Assembly: GCA_963513935.1 (NCBI GenBank)
Contig: OY740772.1
Location: 105,051,989 to 105,115,988 of the forward strand
Reading direction: 5' to 3'
Source of the DNA: Aphrophora alni
Lineage: Eukaryota > Arthropoda > Insecta > Hemiptera > Aphrophoridae
Length of the DNA: 64,000 bases
The translations under genes and the position numbers were made by a program. Positions 57,690-64,000 of the stretch are shown one piece after another. The notes beneath the pieces are model-generated. The model made no database searches, had not been told where the DNA came from, and was given only the letters and a program-made list of their open reading frames with translations. Positions within the stretch are counted from its first letter, which is position 1; each line of letters starts with the position of its first letter.

Positions 57690-58215
57690 TCATAGATGTG
57701 GATATATTAAAAGTCTTCATTCGCTTCGCTCGTGTCAGTATCTCGACCTTGGCGTATCTCGAAGTTGATAAGTCTCTTTATGATACGTTTGTACTAGTGA
57801 CGGTGCTACCTAATTACGTAACTACGAATATTACATTTTTTTAAGAGGTTAGGGTTAAAAATTACATTTTTTACAATAACTTTGCTATTTATCATAGGAG
57901 AAAGATCGAGTTGGTACCATAACATCAGAATTGATATCTGCAAATTTCAACCTTATTTAATGTGTTTTAAGTTGAATAACACGATACATATAAACAAAAA
58001 TTGTTTAAAATGGCTGTCACAAATCTTTTTAATTACATTTTTTTTGAATTTCAATAGAGTTCTATATGAGCTCACTTTACTCTATTATACCAGATTTCTT
58101 GTTGCCATTTTAATGTTTGAGCCCGTTATCGTGCTTAAGTACAGACGACAACGACGACAGACGGACGTCATGTCGAAAATAACTTTTTCGGTTTCCTGAG
58201 GTCATGAAACGTGAA
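57690..58215 (+). repeat. Dispersed repeat R2, copy d (most complete)
   Basis: Starts near CATAGATGTGGATATATTAA, CATTCGCTTCGCTCGTGTCA and CTCGAAGTTGATAAG. It continues through AAGTTGAATAACACG, AAAATGGCTGTCACAAATCT, GAGCTCACTTTACTC, GCCCGTTATCGTGCTTAAGT and ACGACGACAGACGGACGTCA, ending with TTCCTGAGGTCATGAAACGT. No coding frame seen; it may be the 3' part of a larger element. It sits right beside the TTAGG array. Confidence 0.7.
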
Positions 58216-58255
58216 GATCCGTCAATAACGGAAGATCTTACCTCACATATAACAA

Positions 58256-58702
58256 CAACCTAACCTAACCTAACCTAACCTAACCTAATCTAACCTAACC
58301 TAACCTTATCTAATTTAACCTAACCTAACCTAATTTAACCTAACCTAACCTAACCTAATCTAACCTAATCTAACCTAACCTAACCTTATCTAATTTAACC
58401 TAACCTAACCTAACCTAACCTAACCTAACCTAACCTAACCTAACCTAACCTAACCTAACCTAACCTCACCTAACCTAACCTAACCTAATCTAACCTAACA
58501 TATCCTAACCTCACCTAACATAACCTAACCTAACCTAATCCAACCTCACCTAACCTAACCTAACCTAATTTAACTTAACCAAACCTAACCTAACCTAACC
58601 TAACCCAACCTAACCTCACCTAACCTAACCCAACCTAACCTCACCTAACCTAACCTAATCTAACCTAACCTAACCTAACCTAACCTAACCTGACCTAACC
58701 TT
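58256..58702. repeat. Interstitial insect telomere-type (TTAGG)n array
   Basis: About 450 bases of AACCT/CCTAA pentamers with scattered variants (TAATCTAA, TCACCTAA, TAACATA, TTATCTAA). CCTAA is the complement of TTAGG, the standard arthropod telomere repeat. Flanking sequence continues on both sides and the repeat is degenerate, so this is an internal array and not a chromosome end. Confidence 0.9.
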
Positions 58703-59090
58703 ATACTTCATATACTAAGTAAGTAATATTAACATGCGCATGGTTTTTTTTTTCATGGTATATAATATTCATGGCATATTTCGCTTCATGGTAGATAATA
58801 GCGGGACTTTCGTAACATCTTCGTGTGTTGTTTATTGCAAAACACTACTGTAAAGTGCATTACATTCTGAGTATTGTATATAAAACACTAGTGTTAGATG
58901 CTATTGAAGAGTGTTTACTTCATGTCTCCTTACGTACTTACTTCTGTAGTATCCTCTATTAAATTTAATCAGATCATTACGTTATTTTAAGTTTTTAAAA
59001 ATATATAAATAATTTATTTATAAATTTTTCTCTCAACAAAGGGATTAAACAATACTTTCTTATTAGGTATAAATGCATAGATTGTGCGTG
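58703..59090. other. Intergenic, nothing recognised
   Basis: AT-rich spacer between the pentamer array and a LINE fragment; it may include non-conserved LINE sequence. Confidence 0.45.
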
Positions 59091-59752
59091 TAGTAATATG
59101 TCATGTGTCAGAGCATGTGCTAATATTGAGCAGGTCGAGTCGATAAAATACTTAGGTATAACGATCGACTCTGGATTAATTTGGAAATCGCATATTCAAA
59201 ACCTTAAAACTAAATTAAATAAAACTGTAAGAATTTTCTACCTTCTTAAGAAACAGTGTCCTTTCGAAGTTTTAAAGTCGGTATACTATTTATTGGTTCA
59301 TAGTAGACTGGAATATGGGTTAGCTTGCTGGCGTGGAACATATTCAGCTACTTTGAAACCAGTAATATCTCTTTAAAAAAGTGTATTCGCATTATCACCA
59401 ATCACACTAAATATCAACATTCTTTGCCGTTATTCAAAACTATGAAAATTCTTCCGTCACAGCTTTTGTATGAATATAAAGTCCTAAAGATTTTTTATAT
59501 ACGTAGTGGAAGTAGACTAGTTTAAAAAAAATTAATATAGAGCATGCTTAAGAAACCATACATTTTTTTTCAGTTCCAAAACCTAGTTCGACTGCATATA
59601 CTAAGTCTTATACATTTGTTGCGCCTAGAATGTTTAACTTGATCCCAGTTAATATTAAGCAAAGTCCAACACTTAAGACATTCCTAAATATGTTGAAAGT
59701 GTGGTTATTTAGTTTGAATGATATAGAACATTTAATGAGTATTTTAAAGTAA
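59091..59752 (+). pseudogene. Non-LTR retrotransposon reverse transcriptase, C-terminal fragment
   Basis: Begins in a frame reading I-E-Q-V-E-S-I-K-Y-L-G-I-T-I-D-S-G-L-I-W-K-S-H-I and then S-R-L-E-Y-G-L-A-C-W-R-G-T-Y, the region after the catalytic core in Jockey/CR1-like LINEs. A frameshift near 59370 and others follow, but the far C-terminus can be followed: A-P-R-M-F-N-L-I-P-V-N-I-K and T-F-L-N-M-L-K-V-W-L-F, ending in TAA near 59752. The rest of the element is absent. It may belong to the same family as the weak trace at 3480. Confidence 0.8.
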
Positions 59753-59785
59753 TATATTTTGTATACTTTCTTCAGTAATATTATG

Positions 59786-59816
<31 letters not shown>

Positions 59817-60475
59817 AATGTTTTGTTTATTTGGATGTGTATATATTTATATGTTTTTGTATGTATGCGAATTTGTATTAAATGGGAGAATGTGTTATTG
59901 TGTTGATTGTGGGTGGTTTTTGCTCGCGTCGGCTGTCCTTGTTGATCAATGATCAGCGGAGATCGTTGGCATGGGTGGGGATGACATTGTGAAATTGAAC
60001 CGTGGCTAAAATGATTGATTGTGTGTGACGGTGTGTGTGTTTGTTTGTGTTTATTTGTATGTAGAAATGCAAATTCTAAAGGCAGCTACATTTTGTTATT
60101 CAGTAAAAATATTCAGAATGAATGATTTTTTGAAAATTTCCCCAAAAAAGCCCGACAATTTATTTGGCTTTCCACGGTTTCTATTCTTTTCTTTTCTTTT
60201 AAAAGAGGTGTACCTCAACACAGGCATAGCCTTTGAGGGTTTCATTTGGTAGAAAGACATAGAGGTATTCTTTTTTTTGAATTTGTAAACTAAATATAAA
60301 GGACAATGATATTAATATAATAATTTTAATTATTATATATATGTTCAATTTAATTATCTATTGTTTATATGCATTTATTTTTTTCTATAGAAGTAGTCTA
60401 TAAATATGAAATGTAATTGTTTGTTTTTTCTGTGTAAGCTACCAACTGAAATTAAATAAATAATAAAAAAAAATA
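59753..60475. other. Intergenic; possible LINE 3' tail and TG-rich stretch
   Basis: Contains a short TA microsatellite (about 59788-59812) and a TG/GTTT-rich stretch (60015-60060). The 77-codon frame at 60019 is low complexity and not supported. Confidence 0.45.
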
Positions 60476-60692
60476 TTGAGCGTGACTTGTGAGATGGTAT
60501 ACTTGATAGAATAAAACATGAATAAAAATTCTCACAAATGGTAGGTTAATTTATGCAAACGCAGTTATAGTTTGGTTACTGTAGCACGTGCATCACTGAA
60601 GATGGTGACTTTGTCGTTGAAGCACGTTTTAATAAATAAACGTAGTCTACTATTTGTGAGAATTTCAAATTTTATCCTATCAAATTTCAAAT
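60476..60692. mobile_element. Foldback F7 carrying the TGAAGA...GAAGC module
   Basis: Left part TTGAGCGTGACTTGTGAGAT then TTGATAGAATAAAACATGAA and TTCTCACAAATGGTAG. Right part CTACTATTTGTGAGAATTT then TTTTATCCTATCAAA mirrors it. The core at 60595-60627 reads CTGAAGATGGTGACTTTGTC then GTTGAAGCACGTT. Same family as F5 and F6. Confidence 0.65.
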
Positions 60693-62532
<1,840 letters not shown>

Positions 62533-62854
62533 ATAATAAGTAATAAATTATTTTATATTACCTTATAGATCCGTCATGTGACTTTTATTATGTCTTTATT
62601 ATAAAGACGCGTTTCGGAGACGTATCTCCATCTTCAATTATCACTCCGTAGAGGTCGTTAAAACATTAATATCATATAAACATTGACACTACATACACAA
62701 TTTAATAAATACACATAAACGTTGATTTTACTATTTTTTTTTTTTTTTCATGCGCACTGTTTCATGTTTCGCGAACGCGTCTTTATAATAAAGACATAAT
62801 AAAAGTCACATGACGGATCTATAAGGTAATATAAAATAATTTATTACTTATTAT
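62533..62854. mobile_element. Foldback F4 carrying the TGAAGA...GAAAC module
   Basis: Arms of 80 bp (62533-62612 and 62775-62854) are near-identical in mirror, including AGATCCGTCATGTGACTTTT and CTTTATTATAAAGACGCGT. On the minus strand the left part of the loop (62605-62637) reads TTGAAGAT, then GGAGA-TACG-TCTCC, then GAAACGCGTC: a perfect 5-bp stem flanked by the conserved strings. No coding. Confidence 0.75.
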
Positions 62855-63087
62855 ATTATACTAAGTGACTTGGACACCAAACAATGAACATTAAATTGAT
62901 AGTTTTACTGTAACAATTCATGATTATTGGATTCTTTTATGTTAAGATTACAATAAGGAAATCACAATAATGTTAGAGTCAACGTTAGAGGTATCTGTCA
63001 CAGTTTGTGGTATACAAGAGGGTATATTTTCAGTGGTAATCTTTGGAATTGGTTACAGATATAGCCACCTTTATCAATGTACACGAG
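62855..63087. other. Spacer, nothing recognised
   Basis: Short AT-rich non-coding stretch between a foldback and a SINE-like sequence. Confidence 0.4.
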
Positions 63088-63290
63088 CTCCCTATTGGTT
63101 TAGATGATAGCGTTCAGGCTTTACAAACGAGAGGTTCCGAGTTCAATACCCGTAGGTGCTCAAACATTGAGAGTTGACCCAACTTCGTGAAAATAATTGG
63201 GAAGCTACAACTACTAGCGTACTCTAGTTGTGAAGGTTAGAAGAAAGGCAACGGGAAACACACATAACTCGAATGAAAAGCCGTCTAAGA
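63088..63290 (+). mobile_element. tRNA-derived SINE-like sequence
   Basis: The first 65 bases look like a degenerate tRNA: TATTGGTTTAGATGATAGCG (A-box-like), TTCAGGCTTTACAAACGAGA (anticodon-arm-like), then GGTTCCGAGTTCAATACCCG (B-box-like). A non-tRNA body follows, with AGGAAAGGCAACGGGAAACA type sequence. No acceptor stem, and mismatched arms, so it is not a working tRNA gene. No target duplication was identified. Confidence 0.5.
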
Positions 63291-63656
63291 CTCTTCATAT
63301 GCTGTTCTGCCGAGGAGCCGAAGGAGATATTGACGATATTTCTCTGTGTGAACAAATTGAAGTCGTTACATAAACTCCGATTGGTTAGAATTACATCGCC
63401 AAGTTTGATTGTTATTTATATCTTATTTAATCACAATAATTTAGAAAATAACACTGCAATTCTTGGAAATTAAATTGTAGATTTTAGTTGGACAGTACCA
63501 CCTTCTTAATTGAAACTTTCACACATATTTACTATTATAATTATACGATATCCTTTAAGACAAAACCTGTTAGATAGATTCTTTTACTACAACATGACCT
63601 GTACTGTTACGAATTAGGATAGAAGATAGATAAATTAAAATAATATTAAAGTCAGA
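63291..63656. other. Spacer, nothing recognised
   Basis: AT-rich. If the following frame is a first exon, its 5'UTR would lie at the right end of this stretch. Confidence 0.35.
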
Positions 63657-63838
63657 ATGGAGGCCAACTGTTGCGAAAGACAAAAGTGGAACAATAATTA
63701 TGATGAAATGGTTATCTTTCAAAGCCAGTCAATGTTACAAACAAAAGGGAGCTATTTAATAAGTTCTTGGACAAAAAGAGACAGGATCTTTGGATCACAG
63801 AATGAATCGTTGCTCGAGAGGTGTTCAGAAGATAGCCA
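63657..63838 (+). CDS. Possible coding exon of an unidentified gene
   Basis: ATG (AGAATGG context) opens about 60 codons of ordinary, non-repetitive composition (M-E-A-N-C-C-E-R-Q-K-W-N-N-N-Y-D start). The frame runs to an excellent donor, TTG/GTGAGTAAG (63844), 12 bases before its chance stop. The local GC content is higher than in the flanks. I recognise no domain. It could be a first coding exon whose gene continues beyond the window, or a chance frame beside a chance donor. Confidence 0.25.
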
Positions 63839-63848
63839 TACTTGGTGA

Positions 63849-64000
63849 GTAAGAATCGAGAGAGCCCGATAGTTCGAGAGAGCAACGTTGGAAGAACTTT
63901 GCAATAAAGATGAGCAAATCATTGTACATTGGAAAACTTGTAATTGTTTAATACTAAAAGTAAACAGTAAAGTCTTAACGGTTGGAACCGTTCTGGGTCA
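63849..64000. other. Right edge, nothing recognised
   Basis: Contains a short repeat (TCGAGAGAGC twice, 63858 and 63873). It would be intron if the preceding exon is real. Confidence 0.35.

Noticed and set aside
58256..58702. True chromosome end
   Set aside because: The array is degenerate and is followed by more than 5 kb of ordinary sequence.
63088..63160. A functional tRNA gene
   Set aside because: A- and B-box-like segments are present, but no acceptor stem and poor arms, so a SINE head is more likely.

Overview
The window looks like AT-rich, intron-containing, repeat-dense nuclear DNA from an insect. Evidence: GT-AG introns of several kilobases, an interstitial array of the insect telomere motif (TTAGG, read here as CCTAA), an errantivirus-type LTR retrotransposon, and many mariner/Tc1, hAT, piggyBac, pogo/Tigger, Penelope-like and non-LTR remnants. 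Hemiptera is possible, but that is a guess from overall style; nothing seen fixes the order.

Two host genes can be supported. (1) A plus-strand family B (methuselah/secretin-like) G-protein-coupled receptor in two coding exons (387-475 and 4934-7055). It has a signal peptide, a Cys-rich somatomedin-B-like module, a long glycosylated ectodomain and seven membrane segments. Its 4.5 kb intron holds mariner and Tc1-like debris. (2) A minus-strand RNF25-type E3 ubiquitin ligase (RWD plus RING) running from an ATG at 34937 down to at least 24381. It is rebuilt from five exons whose phases fit exactly, with one probable GC-AG intron. A short terminal exon at 21902-21934 is proposed. A third possible exon (63657-63838) ends at a strong donor near the right edge but has no recognised family.

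The most complete mobile element is an errantivirus-like LTR retrotransposon at 35842-43502: 301-bp LTRs differing at one position, a TATA target duplication, a tRNA-Ser-like primer site, gag, pol and env. A U-UUU-UUA heptamer in the correct phase lies at the end of gag, where the pol frame is already open, so a -1 ribosomal frameshift is likely. The copy is young but damaged: pol is broken in a nine-T run and env changes frame near its 3' end.

The rest (about 7.2-21.9 kb and 43.5-64 kb, plus the introns) is non-coding and full of non-autonomous elements. These include a hAT MITE with a perfect 8-bp duplication, piggyBac-like MITEs in TTAA, a pogo/Tigger deletion derivative, several long foldbacks, two dispersed families (called R1 and R2 here), LINE 3' fragments, a tRNA-like SINE and microsatellites. 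At least five of the foldbacks carry a stem-loop module of the form TGAAGA-stem-loop-GAAAC/GAAAT next to a terminal arm. It resembles a hammerhead ribozyme core and may come from Penelope-like elements, one of which left a GIY-YIG endonuclease remnant at 28640-29000. This module is the least explained signal in the window.
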